Assembly: GCA_031213475.1 (NCBI GenBank)
Contig: JARUPZ010000002.1
Span: 14,881,425 to 14,945,424 of the forward strand
Length of the DNA: 64,000 nucleotides
Source of the DNA: Nereocystis luetkeana
Taxonomy: Eukaryota; Sar; Phaeophyceae; Laminariales; Laminariaceae
Reading direction: 5' to 3'
This document shows positions 1-13,609 of this stretch, piece by piece. Each line of letters opens with the position of its first letter. Within the stretch, counting starts at the first letter, position 1. A program made the translations under genes and the position numbers. The notes below the pieces were generated by a model. The model searched no databases. It worked only from the letters and a program-made list of their open reading frames with translations, and was not told where the DNA came from.

Positions 1-12
1 CACCGGGGCGAT

Positions 13-40
13 AGGTTCCATTAACTATGGTCCCCCGTAT
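13..40 (-). mobile_element. hairpin MITE 'TTACGGGGG', partial copy at window edge
   Basis: It contains GGTTCCATTAACTATGGTCC and CCCGTA, the right end of the family. The first 11 bp of the window (CACCGGGGCGA) match the end of a reverse SINE-A head. Confidence 0.45.
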
Positions 41-41
41 T

Positions 42-1278
42 TATCTTTTTATTTTTTTTATTTTTTTATTTTTCATCTTCCTTGGAGATCTGGGTAAAAA
101 AAGCTTACGTAATATTTTATATTTGGAGCCGAGAAATCTCAACGAAAAACAAACTTCCTATCAATACTCTCGTACGCGAACACATCACTTCATTGTCACT
201 TACTATTATACCAGGTACTTCTTTGACTTACAACGCAACAACTGCAACAACAGCGCCGTTCATAATGCGTACCAGGTACGTACGTGTTCGTGTGTACTTT
301 CTGTTTTTAACAGACAAATCGGAAAAATGGGAACGAAACAAAAAATGAGAACGGACGTTTTTTTTTAGAAAGCTAACCAACTGTGTACAACTCTAAGAAA
401 AAAAGTTGACAGTCCAGCCTTCGAATGAGCTGTCGCTCAGGCTGGAAGTCCTCGGCATCGCCGCGGTAGCCAGCATCTAGAGAAATCACATTAGAGCCAG
501 CGTATATCGCTTTTTGCGCCCACCCGAAGGCACGAGATGGAGCATGACCGTTCTGACGAGCTCCTCTCACAGGGCTGGCCAAGGGGTTTCGCAGGATCAT
601 TTTGGTTATCTGATACACCACATGGTTCTGGAGATACGGCTTGGTTCTCATTTTAGGCTTCGTTCCCATTTTTCCGATTTGTCTGTTTTTTGCTGGAATT
701 GGGAACTTCCTCATTCCTCATACAACCGTCCAACCTACAGAATGAAGCAGTGCATTGGGGAACAGCGCGGCAAGGCGTGTTGTTGGCGCTACATTACGGC
801 CACACCAGCGTGAGATTTTTACCTGGAACCCACAGTGTGGGACGAAAACCAAAAATGGAACGAGGATTTTTATTTTAATCTCAAAAAATTATTATTAATT
901 CATTATCATCATCACAAAAAACAAAGATCGAACTGATTTATTTTCAGCTTTAGTTATTACGAGTCTACGAAATCTACGAACGTTGTATTCAGTCGCCGAT
1001 ATTTTCCCTGGCATATACCCACAATCACACTTGAGGACGCCGGCAGCAGAGAAGCAGAGATACGTCTGCTTTCATAGGCAGGGCGAAGGCTGCAGTGGTC
1101 GCGCAATGGTTTGACCAGCACGTGGGCGTAAAAGGAGCGCGACGCGCAAAGCTTGTCTACATCACTGCTGCTGTGATTGACAACTCTGCAAAGAAAAACA
1201 ATAACAGTTGCTTTGCGCGAAGCGAAAATCGTCCGCACTCTCTGTATACTACGCTATACTCGACCGGAAAAAGCAGCC
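42..1278. other. gene-free sequence upstream of SGNH copy 1
   Basis: AT-rich at first, with CCAGGTAC words at 212 and 269. No convincing exon or promoter motif was seen before the ATG at 1279. Confidence 0.4.
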
Positions 1279-1641
1279 ATGCGAAAGCTGATGATGAGGC
1301 CGAAGGTGCTGTGCGCTGCCTGCCTGTCAACGGCCTTGATCAGCGGGATGGGCGTATACCGAGCCGTGTTCCGTGGCGTGGCTGGGCCTGAGCTGGCACT
1401 ATCGACAGACGATCCGGTGGGTGCTGCAGACTCTTCTTCTTCGGCAGCGATGCGCGAGTCCGCTGGGGTCGCGGATGCAGCAACAGCAGGAGGAACAACA
1501 GGAGGAGCAGCCACGAGTTCGGCACCGAACACCTGGGTTGAAGAAGACAAGAGGCTGCGAGCTGCTGTGCCACCGCCGCCGGCTGGCTCCGTTATGGAGA
1601 ATGCCCGGTCGGTGTATGAGGAAATGTCTTCTGAGATTCTG
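1279..1641 (+). CDS. SGNH copy 1, exon 1 (N-terminal anchor and stalk)
   Basis: This exon encodes 121 codons starting MRKLMMRPKVLC, then a hydrophobic stretch, an Ala/Ser/Gly/Thr-rich low-complexity stalk, and YEEMSSEIL. The donor GTGCGT directly after ATTCTG is the same hexamer used by the paralogue after EEIL. Phase 0. Confidence 0.8.
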
Positions 1642-3234
1642 GTGCGTGATTGCGTGAGAGCGCGTGCGTCCGTGATCTACGATGCCGATGCCCGTCTAAT
1701 CTAGAGGCTGGAGGCTCCAAGAGTGCAAGAGTCTTGTGAGCGCTGTGCATTGGTTGTTGGTTGTTCTGTACCAGGTACCTGGTATGCTTTAGGTGCCTAC
1801 AGCCTACAGCAGTACGTCTCGTCGCAGGTGTACTCGCCATGATACAGGATACATGTTGATCATTGGCATCCCCCCGAGCCTCCGAGTAGTCGCGGCCAAA
1901 CGAGCACTCGCCAAAAACGCGCTCCGCCGGTCGGGTATGTACATACCTGGTACTCGCGAATATTTTCGTTTTTTACCAGGTACGAGCGAGTACAGCTTTT
2001 TTAGTGTACCAGGTACCAGCACAGGTTATGGTTACGTTACTGAACGACGAACGACATACCTGGGATGATACTGGTGCGGCTAAAGATGTGTATCGTCGTA
2101 CCAGGTACGTGCGGGTTTTAGGATGCCCGCTAATTTATCGTATATATGGGGTTTGGTGTAGGCATTCTAAAGTGCCATACAATTATATACCATTACCTGA
2201 TACCTTGGTATGGTACTACTCAGCAGTGGTTGTACTACTGTACCTGGTACTTACGTACCGGTACACAAGTGTCTTTTGTTATTTCTTCTTTTTTCCAGCT
2301 CGTTCTTTTTCAAGTGTAGGCCACCTCGCCTGCGGGGGGGGGGGCACGACAGATTGTTTCTCTTAGATTTTGCTTTCATTTTTCTTCTTTTTCTTTTTCG
2401 ACTTGTCTACCTTGTTTTTGTTTTCTCTTTGATTGTTTCTTTTCGTTTCACTATTTCATAGATTGCGTATGTCGTGCCTGTCGTATCTAGTATGATGACA
2501 TGGCTTTGCATTGCCCACTGCAGTTCACACTGCACACGTGGCAACGTAGTATCTCTGTGGCGTAGCTTTGTGACCACAGAACTTGTATCTCTTCTAGGAT
2601 GGAAGAATCGGCACGGACACTGGTTGTGCTGGATGTCGACGGGTAGAAAGAACGGTTTAATGTGAAGAACACACACACACACACACACACATGATGGGTT
2701 TTACTTACTGTAGTATGCTACTACGTACACTAAACGCCTTCCAATGGCCATATCAGCGAGTATTGATTGAGTATCAGGTACGAGTACCACGTAATATGAG
2801 TCCGACTGAACGACGCATATGTATTCTCCGTGACAAGTATTGGCAAAGGGGTTTGTACTCGCGAGTACCACTTTGGGCGTAAATATAAGGATCGTTTATG
2901 TATTAATATGAAGATACAACGGCCCTTGTATTCCCGTCCGGAGTAGTACCCGGGTTTTTCTAGGAAGGGGTGCTCGTACACATCTATCTAATGCAGTAAT
3001 GGCCTATCCACACGAACATCCTCGATCTCACAGCTGTTGTTTTTTTATTTATAAATGTATTCGAGGTGCGATGATGCCAGGTATATATACGAGTACATAA
3101 TTATAATTCGCCGATCCCACTGACCAAACGAACATACCCCAGGCTGATTGATGTTTGGTCCTAATTACGCAACAACCAACAACACGTTACCTGGTATTAT
3201 AATAATAGTTTGCGTTCTTAGTTTTGGCCGATGG

Positions 3235-3271
<37 letters not shown>

Positions 3272-6200
3272 CCATCCCATTCATTATCTTCGCACATCTT
3301 CTTCTCTCTCTCCTTCCAACTCGTAACTCAGATCCGGGGTCACATAGCAGGCTCTTCTCCCCCCTTCCCGCTACGGTACGTGCCTTCATTTTTATCGCGA
3401 GAAGATTTCAGCCTTTTCTTCCCTCGTCGACTCGCATCGAATTGTGCCTACCCACGCTGCAAGGCGCTCTCAACAATTGAATCCCTTTTTTTTTATTTTT
3501 GCAAATAAAGTCAAAGTCCGACCCTCCTAGGGCTCGAACCCAGGACTCAAACAAGTAGAATTCGAGGTTAACCACTTGAACCACCGGGGCGACCGATTGG
3601 GCTGGACCGGAATGACGATGTCGCACTTGAAAATTTACGCGCCTCGGACAGATCATCTACACATCATCGTTTCCCACTTGATGATCTAGATCTTTCAGGG
3701 CGGATAGATAGATCTGTCTACCCCTGATCTGTATGATCTGCATGATCTAGCTCATTGTCATGTTGCCGGGTGGGAGTCATAAATATAGTAAGCATTATCT
3801 ACAGTAGGCACGTTTCCTGAGTTGGATCTGTACTGTACAGATCCTGAACAACGCCTTCTAACGACAAGTTTGGGCCTACATAATCTATCTGATGTATTGA
3901 TGATCTGTAGATGATCTGTCCGACATGTAGAACACCGCAATCCCGCCTGCAGCAGAGCATAGCGTACGTACGTACAGCAGTGATAATAGCCTACACAGTC
4001 AGCTGAAAGGGATCACGTTTTCCTCTCTTTTTGAGCACGCGCATTGAACATCTCGTGGTGATGCTGAACATATTTACTTCCAACAAACAAGGGGTGTGCT
4101 TGGTTGCTCGCAGGATGGCGGAGGGATATGTAGCGGTGCTGCTCGGGTGTCCAGCTACAATAATCTGTACGTATCATACGTGCCTCTTGCTCCTCCTGCT
4201 GCAGCTTTGTTCGTCGATGGTTATTCATGTTGCTGCTGCTGGTTCAGAAAGAAGCCGCTCTGGGGATTTGCTTCTGAGAATGAGAGGCTCGTCTGGGTCT
4301 GACACTCCCATACGGACCAGATGCCACCGAGATGTTGTTGTTGTTGTTGTTACCATAAGCTGTTATCGTGTCATCATACCTCATAGCCCGTGGCTACAGT
4401 TGAAAACCCTCCGCGTCTGCATTGCTCCTGCACTTTTCCGGCTACGTGGAGCGCTGCGTACAGCGTTGCTGTCTGGGGTGCTGTCGGTGTATCCAACGAC
4501 CCCATTGCCGGACACGACTGCGTATCATACTCGTATGTACCTGATATATACAGCGATATGCAACGCTTGCCTGACATGCTGCTTTGCCTGTAGCTTACTA
4601 CTGAAGAGCGAACGCCAAAAATTGTATACAAACAAGCAGGTCTGCACTATTCCTCGAACGGCCTCCCTCCCGCACACGCAGTACCAAAAAAAAGGCAAAA
4701 TCGTAAACCACAGAGAGCAAAACGAAACACCTACACAACTTCTCCCCCCCCCCCCCCCCCTGGTCACCTATTACCACCAATCCGGCTTGTCCTTTCCTCC
4801 ACGGAGAACATGTGTATGGCACCTATCTACCGTATAACAACGCTTTGAGATAACAACACCCCCCGCGACGACTTTCGGAGCCGGTTTTCTCGGACGCATG
4901 TCTTGAGGGGGGCACACAGCAACGAAAACGGTGGCTCTGGAAATCTGTCGTCGACAAAATTTCCCAATAGATGCGACGCTGGGCGTTTTTGTTTACACTC
5001 TTTTCACGTTGTCGGGAAAACCAGCGTGGAAAATCGTCCGACGGGGTGTGTTGTCCTATCGCACGCGTGATACGGTAGCAATATCGTACTCGACACGATC
5101 GTCTCATCACACGCGTGATACGGTAACAAGCTCGTGCTCGATATATACGATCGTCCAACCTCGCTACTGGTTTAGCGGTGCACTGGGGCGCAGCACGCAA
5201 GTGCACACAATTGGCGCTGCTTTTTGCAGTATGGTAGACCTACCGAGGGCGTTTGAACGTCCGTCGTCGTTGCTTGCGCATGGCACGGCAGCACAGTACT
5301 GAGGAGTACCCGTGCGGGGCAGGAATGCTGCTGCTGCTGCTGCTGCCCAGGTTGGATGTTGTGATGGAAAGGGGTGTGTCCTCCTCTGTACGTAAGGCAG
5401 CTTATTCAACTTTACCGCGCCGGTATTCCAATATTTCTTGTTTCCTTGTGAACCCGAGCCTGTAGGGCGGTGAGTTGGCTGGAGCTCCCGGCTGGTGCCA
5501 GCCAACTGGTCGACAAAAGTCGGGCCAGTGGACCGCGCCAAAAAAAAAAAAATCCCGAAGGGCCCCGCTGGGGGCGCCCCCGAAAAGCCCGCCGGAGGTA
5601 CCTCCGGAGGGTCCCCAAAATACGCTAGTTGGCTTTATTTTTACTCTCAAAAAGTATAATAAATCGGCCAGGTTTATCTCTGGTTTTGATAACGAAACAG
5701 GTTATTTTTTCATTCATCAGACTTTATAGGCGTGCACCAGAAATATGGGCATGCCGTCCCCGTTTGGGGGTCTCTAATTGGTGTTATGTTTTGTCGTAAC
5801 GGTAACTACTCGTGCGGCACGCACAGCACACCACCAGTAAAAACTCACAACAAAGATGTGGCATAGGAAACAGACTGGGACCTCTTCTAGGACAGGAGCA
5901 TAAATAATACCAGATTATTCATCGCCGGCGATTCAGCGATTCAAGAACGGCTCATGGTTGAGCTATTATTACGGGGGGCCACTGTTAACAGGACCAAATA
6001 TTGTTAGTAAAAATGGTTAAAAATATAGGTTTTTATGTATACCATAGGTCCTGTTAACTATGGACCCCCGTAATAATAGCAAACACTTATCTACGCGGTA
6101 GCGAACCACTACCTTGTCGCGCGCATTCGGTCGCGGAGGAGCGCTCGGAACGACCACTTGCTCGACGGACGCCCCCCACACTGCCTTGGTCTGTTGACAG

Positions 6201-9200
6201 GCCAAACTCAGCGCTGCCGGTGCCTTCGGCCCTGCCATCGGCACCGGCACAGTCGATGGCGATGGGTTGACGCGCCATGAGTTGCAGAAGAAAGACTTCT
6301 CGGTGTGCTCGCAGCGTGGTAGCACTGCTTGGAGACGCCGGGAAATACGTACCCCGCACCAAAACAACCGTTCCTACAAGCAAGGAAAAAGCCCGAATGC
6401 GAAAAAGAGTTGGATAGTTGGCACCGCCACAACTGCAGTAACTATAGTACCTAGCCAACTAACAACTAGCTGGCGACTATTATAGTCAGCCCACTCACAG
6501 CCCTACCAGCCTGCCCTTTTTGGGTATCATTTCTTACTATTAGTATGACACAGAGTATATATATATAGACCGATCGGTTGAACTCACAGCTGACGTGCCT
6601 TTTTTTAGTATTTTCGTGAAAAAAATGAATATATATAGCATATATAACTAGATATGCACTCGTTTGGGCTGGTCGGTATATATTACTTGCCGGGTCACTT
6701 GCCGGTGGTACTTTTTTTTCAATAATTTTCAGAGTTTTTTCTAATGTTTTTTCGTTGCCCGGTGGCTACGTACGAGTAGCTGGGGGGGATGAACGCCTGC
6801 TGTGTTCTCTCTCCCTTTTCAGCTTGCGACACCCCCACGATTTCAAGTCAACCACAATCCCGCAGGGAAACCTTGTACGTGTATACGTGTATACGTATAC
6901 ATATACACGAAGTATATACCTGGTATACAGCAGTATCATATACCTGGTGTACAGAATTGGTAGGTATCCCGAGACAGTATTAATAGTACGAGTAGTGCTG
7001 TTGTGTATCGTCGTAAGTCAAGTCATGCTGCTGCTCGTACTCTGCGGGCGACTGAAGTGTGTACCAGATCGTGAGCATCACCTCGGCATCTCTCGACCCA
7101 CAGCAAATGGTTCGATAAACGACTACCCTGGTATGAATGATCACTGTCCGCGTCTCATGGCCAGCATCAGATGCCACACGATAGTATTAATAGGATCGTA
7201 TGTACTGGTATATACTTAAGATACGAGCTGGGAAGACAGCTGAAGCACAGCAGTGGTTCTTCTACGTTATCGCCGGCCCCTACGAGAATACCACCGGTTT
7301 TGTATGAGTTATTGTGAGAACAACAACAACAACAACAACAACAACAACCATAGGTATTCCGTAACCTGTCCCAAAACCAAACTAGGAGCGAGCGGCAAGC
7401 GGTATAGTACGAAGATATATATATATATATATATTATATCTATATCTATATTATATATATACCAGGTATATAATATAATATAAATATAATATAAATATAA
7501 TATATTATATCGTAGGATTGCACTATGGGTTGCGCAGACATGGATGGAGCAAAGCCACCCCTCACCCTTTTACTGGTCCTTGTCCTCTTTCCTCCGTATC
7601 GGGGGGATTTGAGATGTTTGATTCGAATGTTCGAAGATGCCCGCCGGTAAAACAGTGATTCTGGCACTATTGTTCTTCATTCGTTGATCCTCGTTTATAC
7701 TTTCTTACTCCTTGTTGTCCGACTTTTTTTACATCTACCCGGGGTGGAACAACAGGCGTGCCACGCACAGAAAACGGACAGACACCGAAATGCCACGCCC
7801 CATCACGAGCGGCTCTGTTATCAATGCATCCTCGTCAGTTTTTTTTCCCTTTCTTTGTGACTCAGGTGTGCATGCGAGCGAGCATTCATGCCTCCCGGCA
7901 GGAATCTCGTTGCGCACTCATTTTATCTGCTCTCCTGTGTATAGTACGACCACAAATGTTTGCTTCATGACAACGTCATAATCATTTGGTACCCGGTGCA
8001 CGTTTTACGGATTGTGTATGTACCGTTATATAACCGATATGCACGTGGCACCAAGTATATATATTTTGTGTTTGGTGTTGTCGTTGACATTTGGCCCAAA
8101 AGCGGAAACCCTTCGTACAGCACTACTGTCTGGTGTATACGTGGTACCTGGTACATGTTTTCATTGTGCAGCAGGTAACAAGAAAAGCAGTCTGTACAGT
8201 ACGGGCATATACCGACGACTTGTCGTCCGGGTAGGCCTCGGCCTTTAGGGGCTTTACCTTATTTCCACTTAACGCCCTTTTCCGACGAGAGCGAGCGTTA
8301 AGATCTGTCTCGAGCCTTACTAGCCTTGCTGGCGTATGTTGGGCACGCTGCCTTGTGGCTCAATGCATGACGCACATGGTCCGTAGCGGTCAGGGCGTGC
8401 TTCCCGTACGTACGGTACTAGTGGTAGTAAGTGACCGAGTGCGTGCGGTGTCAGTTGTAAGTGCCATTTGTGACTTGTGACTGACGCGGAACGCGTCAAC
8501 CATTTCCCCGATCGGCCGCATACCCTACGCGCTTCGTCGCCGTTGGCGCACACGACGAGCACGCCTGATTATAATGACAATCGGAGACTACCGTCAGACC
8601 GTTTATGCTTTCGTCCTGCATGTGATACCATATACGGTAGTATCTACTACTCTATATACCAATCTGATCGCAAGTAAAAGCTACTGTACGTTCATATCAT
8701 CCATCCATCAAAGGTACCGATGTACATTATATTCACGATCTACTTGAGTACTCTGTTTGCCAGGCTGGCTGGTCGTAAATACAAAGTACATTTACGCGGC
8801 CACAAAAGGTACAGGTGTACCGTACATTTACGACCAGACAGACTGATCTATCGTATATATTGAATGTCGGTATCTACATGACTCATCACTCAGCAAGCGT
8901 GCGACCGTGCGACCGATCGCGCGATTGGAACTCCCGGCAGGCGAAGTGGGGGCCGGAGTACGAGGACACGCTGTTCTCCGGAGGGATGTCGTTCTCGGAC
9001 GGGGGCACGGTGGTGGAAGACAAGATGCTCAGGGCAGTGGTGCAGCAGGGGGACTTTCTCGCGGCATTCACCGGTCAGTTGATCTAGATAAGACACCACT
9101 CTAGCCGGAAAGGTAGCCCCCATGTAATGCTCACATCGGAGTCCTATCGGGGATGTGTACATACACACTTTTTCCTTCTCCTGTGTAATATCTTCACCCT

Positions 9201-12200
9201 TCTTTTCCCTGCTCCCCCTGCGTCGTGAGTCTGACCCGGGGTCACATAGTAGGCTCTTTTCCCCCCCACACCCCACTACGTGCTCCGCCTCGAAAGGGAT
9301 GCGTGGTCAATGGTCAAAAGATTGAGGCAAGGAATGAAAATGAGTACGCCCCCCCCCCGCTACCTCCCGGCATTGTAAGAGTGTTGAGTGTCTATGGTTA
9401 TTCAACTGCCAGGTATGTGCAGCCATGCATGACATGAGTACCCCCTCCCCGCCCACCGCCAACTGCGGTACGCGCCTTGCCTTTTATACTACGAGAAGGG
9501 CTCAGCAACTTTATTTCCCTGGTCGACTCGCGTTTAATTGTGCTGTGCATGTTAACGACTAGCAGGTAGAGTGGCGTCGTTACCAGCGGGCGGAGTTGCT
9601 ACTTTACAGGGCCTCCTAGAGTACAGGGGCCCGTTTTCAGCTTTAAGCCGGGCGAAGCCGAAGATTCGCGGCGCCCTTTATACAAAAATATACAAGAAAG
9701 AAGAAAAAAAACTTCGATTAAAAAAAAAAGTTTTGTTGTTTTTTTTTTCTGTGCCTTCCCGCAGGCATACACTAGCAGGTGACGACAGTGACAGTTACTA
9801 ATATCCACCACCAGAGCGAGTTGCTTTTGTAAGAGCGAGAGGTGTATCGTATGTTTTACCCTGTATGTGATGTTTATGCCGACCGTGTTGGAAACCCCTC
9901 TCGATGCGCAGCGGCGGGGTCGCCCTTTTATCCCGACTGCCAACCGCCCGTGCTGTGTGCGGTGGATGGCAGATAGTTGCGCGCTACTTTTTTGTATTCG
10001 ACCTCGCGAGTCCGGGGTTTGCGATGCCCGCTTGTAACTGCAGGAGGGGAAGACACCGGAATATCCCCTTGGGCTAAGATAAAAAATATATATGGTGGAT
10101 CTTGTCCCGCGGGGCGGAGAGGGAGCCTATTGGCGTATGGGGGGAGGGGGGGGGGGTACTCTTTTGTTGCTGGCCTTGGTCATTTGACCAGTGACCGCGC
10201 ATCCCTTTCGAGCCTGAGCACCGTTCCTACTCCTTATAGAGACAGCTCCAACATTTGGGCGCTCACTACGTTGCTTCCATATGTTACATATAATGTTTTC
10301 GCTAATCTTATCCCATTTAAGTTTGGCCGTCTATGGTCCGTCTATCTCCTAGGATAGCGACGGTTTTCTCGCTGCTATCTAGGATACCAAATTTCTCCAT
10401 GTCACATTTGCATATTTCTCTCATCTCCTCTTCTAGCACATCCCGTTCCTGCTTGCACATTTCACATTCTCCCACTACGTGAGTTCTACCCTCTAGGGCG
10501 AAGTAAACCATTCCGCGCGGGTCGCAAGAGACGGGCGCATACCGTAAAAGAAGCGATGAATTTCTCACAGAAACGCTATCGTTTTTCATTCAGCGATCGA
10601 TTTCTCAAGAGCGCGAGGCGTTTGCGGAATATATCTGGTCAAGAGCCTTCCGAATGTATAACGCACCTGGTACGACTTCAGCACCCTTGCCGTTGTGGAG
10701 AAAACGAGAGATGTTCGAATGTGCTTGTTCAGTATTTTGACGGTTTCATGATTCTTCGGGATATTGGCGTATTATGGTGTACCTGGTGGTTGCTTCTGTG
10801 GGCGTACGCGATGCCCACGTGGTCGCTTCTATCTGTATCTACTCTGCCGGCTGAAGAAACGATCGCAACTCCCTGTGCAAAGTGAACTTTATTCGCAGTA
10901 ATCGGAGTTGGGTGCGGGTAGTGCGCCGGTGCAGCGGAGGGTGATGCTGCATCTCGCGTACGCGTCCGTTGGTGTGATATGGCTGCTGATTTTTTAGGGT
11001 TTTGTGTTTTGGAGTGGAAGAACTCTGTGACGATTGGTGAGTGTTTTAGGCTGCGGAGTTGAGCTGTGAACTATTTATACGAATAGCAGACTTCTGTTAG
11101 AGTGAAGTAGCCCCCGGTCTGTTCTCATGTTTCGAAGGTATGCGGCAGTTTCAGACATTGCGGCGAGACAGTCAAGCGATCCGTTGGGCGGTCAATCGAT
11201 CAAGCATTTGATCAAGCCATCAATCGATCAAGCCGTCAATCCTTGACCTCGTCGAGCCATCAGGCAACCGATCGATCAAACCATGAAGCAATCAATCGAT
11301 CAAGCAATCGCCATCAATCAATCGTTGAGCCATCTTCGAAACCATTATTCAATCGAGCCACCAATCAATCGATGGTGCCACCCGCCAATCAATCAACCAA
11401 TCGAGCCACCAATCAATCACTAGTCAAATCAATCAATCAATCAACAAACCAAATCAACCGCTAAATCACTCAACCTCAAAATCAATCAACCTCTGAATCA
11501 ATCAGCCTATCAATCAATCAATCAATCAATCAACAGCCCTCTATGAATTTGGATATTAATTCCGCAAAATGAGATCAATCACGAGTCTGCTGATGGCCTA
11601 CACGTGCTTTTGCGGAATCTGTGCAGGCATTTCGATCACAGCGGGGCATGACTGTCTGTTCGAGCAGAGCTATCCCGTGCTTCTCAACGCTACAATGAGC
11701 AGAATAATGGCTACGGCTGGAGTGAGGTGAGGCGCTCTACGGTTGGAGCTCCCGCCGCCACAGGCGCCATTCAGTTGTTCTAGCGGTGTGGTGCTCCGTG
11801 CGATCAGCGCGGAATTCGAAGAAAGTGTGTCGCTCGAGGTAGCGCCGCAGCCTGCGAGCTGTCAGCTCCATATGGCCGTGGGCTCGGTTGTCTTCCCTGT
11901 TCGGAGGCGTTCTACGATAGAAGTTCACCCTTGTATTTCTGAGGCTCCTCGCCTAAAGGAGCTCCATACCTCACCCAAAAACTGTTTTGACAAAAATGAA
12001 ATTGCACCCCATGAATAATCCCATGGTCCAAGTATACAAACGCCTCATTTTTCGAAACAAGATGGGCATTTCGACGATTTTGGGTTAAGGGACCCCGTCG
12101 TCCAGAAAACATTTTAGCGGAAATGTGCTACCTCTATCGTAGAACGCGTCTTCGTGCCTATACCACCCCACCAACACACACCTCTCTTTGTTGGCCGCTG

Positions 12201-13572
12201 CTGTGGTACGAGCTGCTGTGGGTGCTTTTCCGCTGCTTGGTAGCTGTTTGTGTGGGTTGTGTTTATACTGCTTGGTAGCAGCTATGGCGGGGTGTTTTTC
12301 CTCGTTAGGACTGCAGTCCCGTTTTGAGTACAAACTATTGCTATTTTGACTGGATTGCCCCCAAAATGGGACTGCGGTTCTAAAAGGGTTAATAGCCGCT
12401 GTGGGTGGTTTTCCTCTTCCGACAGCTATATAGCGAAAAACAAGAGAAAGAAAACGACGTTGGTCCCTCGCATTTATTTCCTGACCGTGTCATATAAAAC
12501 CGCGTCTGCCGGGGGGGGGGGGGGGGTCGGCGCAGATTTGAGGCGATCAACGTTGCCATGGGAAACTCACGATCTTCGCCCTACAGCTTCTGCGTTGATG
12601 CCCACGCCGGAATCGAAGCGGACATCGTCTCGTGGGAAATGGTGAGACCTTACGTGAGGCCTGAGATCTGAGTGAGGTCTGAGAGCTTCAGCAGAGTCGA
12701 GCGCCGAAGAATACTAAACCGCGAGAGCGCTGTCGAGTGTCGGGGGGGGGTCTTTGATCGAGAGCGGATGAGAGCGGCAATCGTTTCGCTCTCCTCCTTT
12801 TCACACGTCGAACAGATAGGTCATCTGCAGATCTGATAGATCGTCTGGGTGGATCCTTACCTAGCCGTTTTGAGATGCTGTGCAGGGTCTGTGTCGTACA
12901 GGTCCAGTTCAGGAAAATTGTTTGCTACAGTAGATTATGCAAATTATACGGCTCCCACCCGGTAACACGAGCTAGATCATACAGATCATACAGATCAGGA
13001 ATCTATCTAGGTATCTGCCTTGAAGGATGTTTAGATCATGAAGTGGGGAATCGATGATGATCTGTCCGATGTGTGCTTGCTTCCCTTTCACGGAGCAAGA
13101 GCTGTATAGACCTTGGCCCAGCTGCGACAAAATTGTATTATACAAAAATGGTTGTGGTTATACCCGGCTTTTGAAACCGTACAACCCTACGAACCCCCGA
13201 CCACCTGCGGTTTTTTTCGGAACGGAGAGACACCTGGGTATTTTCTCGGGATGAAGAGACACCTGGGAAAGTTATCGGAATGAAGATGTATTGAAACAGT
13301 TGAGTGCCGGCTATCAACCATGCGTCCAAGCTCGTCCAAGTTGTAAACACTACTCAGCCCGTCGCTGACCTGCGCAAACTGCCACTCGCTACGTATAACG
13401 TTTCGAGCCTGAATTAACTCTAGAGTGTGGTCATCGTGCGTGTGCGGACTTTTTATGTGTCTGCAGTTTTCAATGTCGGGCGTGGTCTACAAATGCGGCA
13501 GTGTATAGCGGGAGGTGTTCAAGTTCCAAGTATGTTTGCGTCGTGAGGTAGAGGCATGAACAACGCCTTGCA

Positions 13573-13609
<37 letters not shown>

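Larger units (their letters stand above)
1642..8940 (+). other. intron 1 of SGNH copy 1 (7.3 kb)
   Basis: Apart from the listed SINE, MITE, TIR and simple repeats it holds no frame resembling a protein. 5465-5620 has a GC-rich imperfect palindrome with CCGGAGGTACCTCCGG. CCAGGTAC-type words are dense, especially at 1768-2260. Confidence 0.5.

Noticed and set aside
4031-4837. Open frame of 268 codons in intron 1 of SGNH copy 1
   Set aside because: Cys/Val/Leu-rich composition without domain, no splice support, and it is crossed by other frames; it is probably chance.
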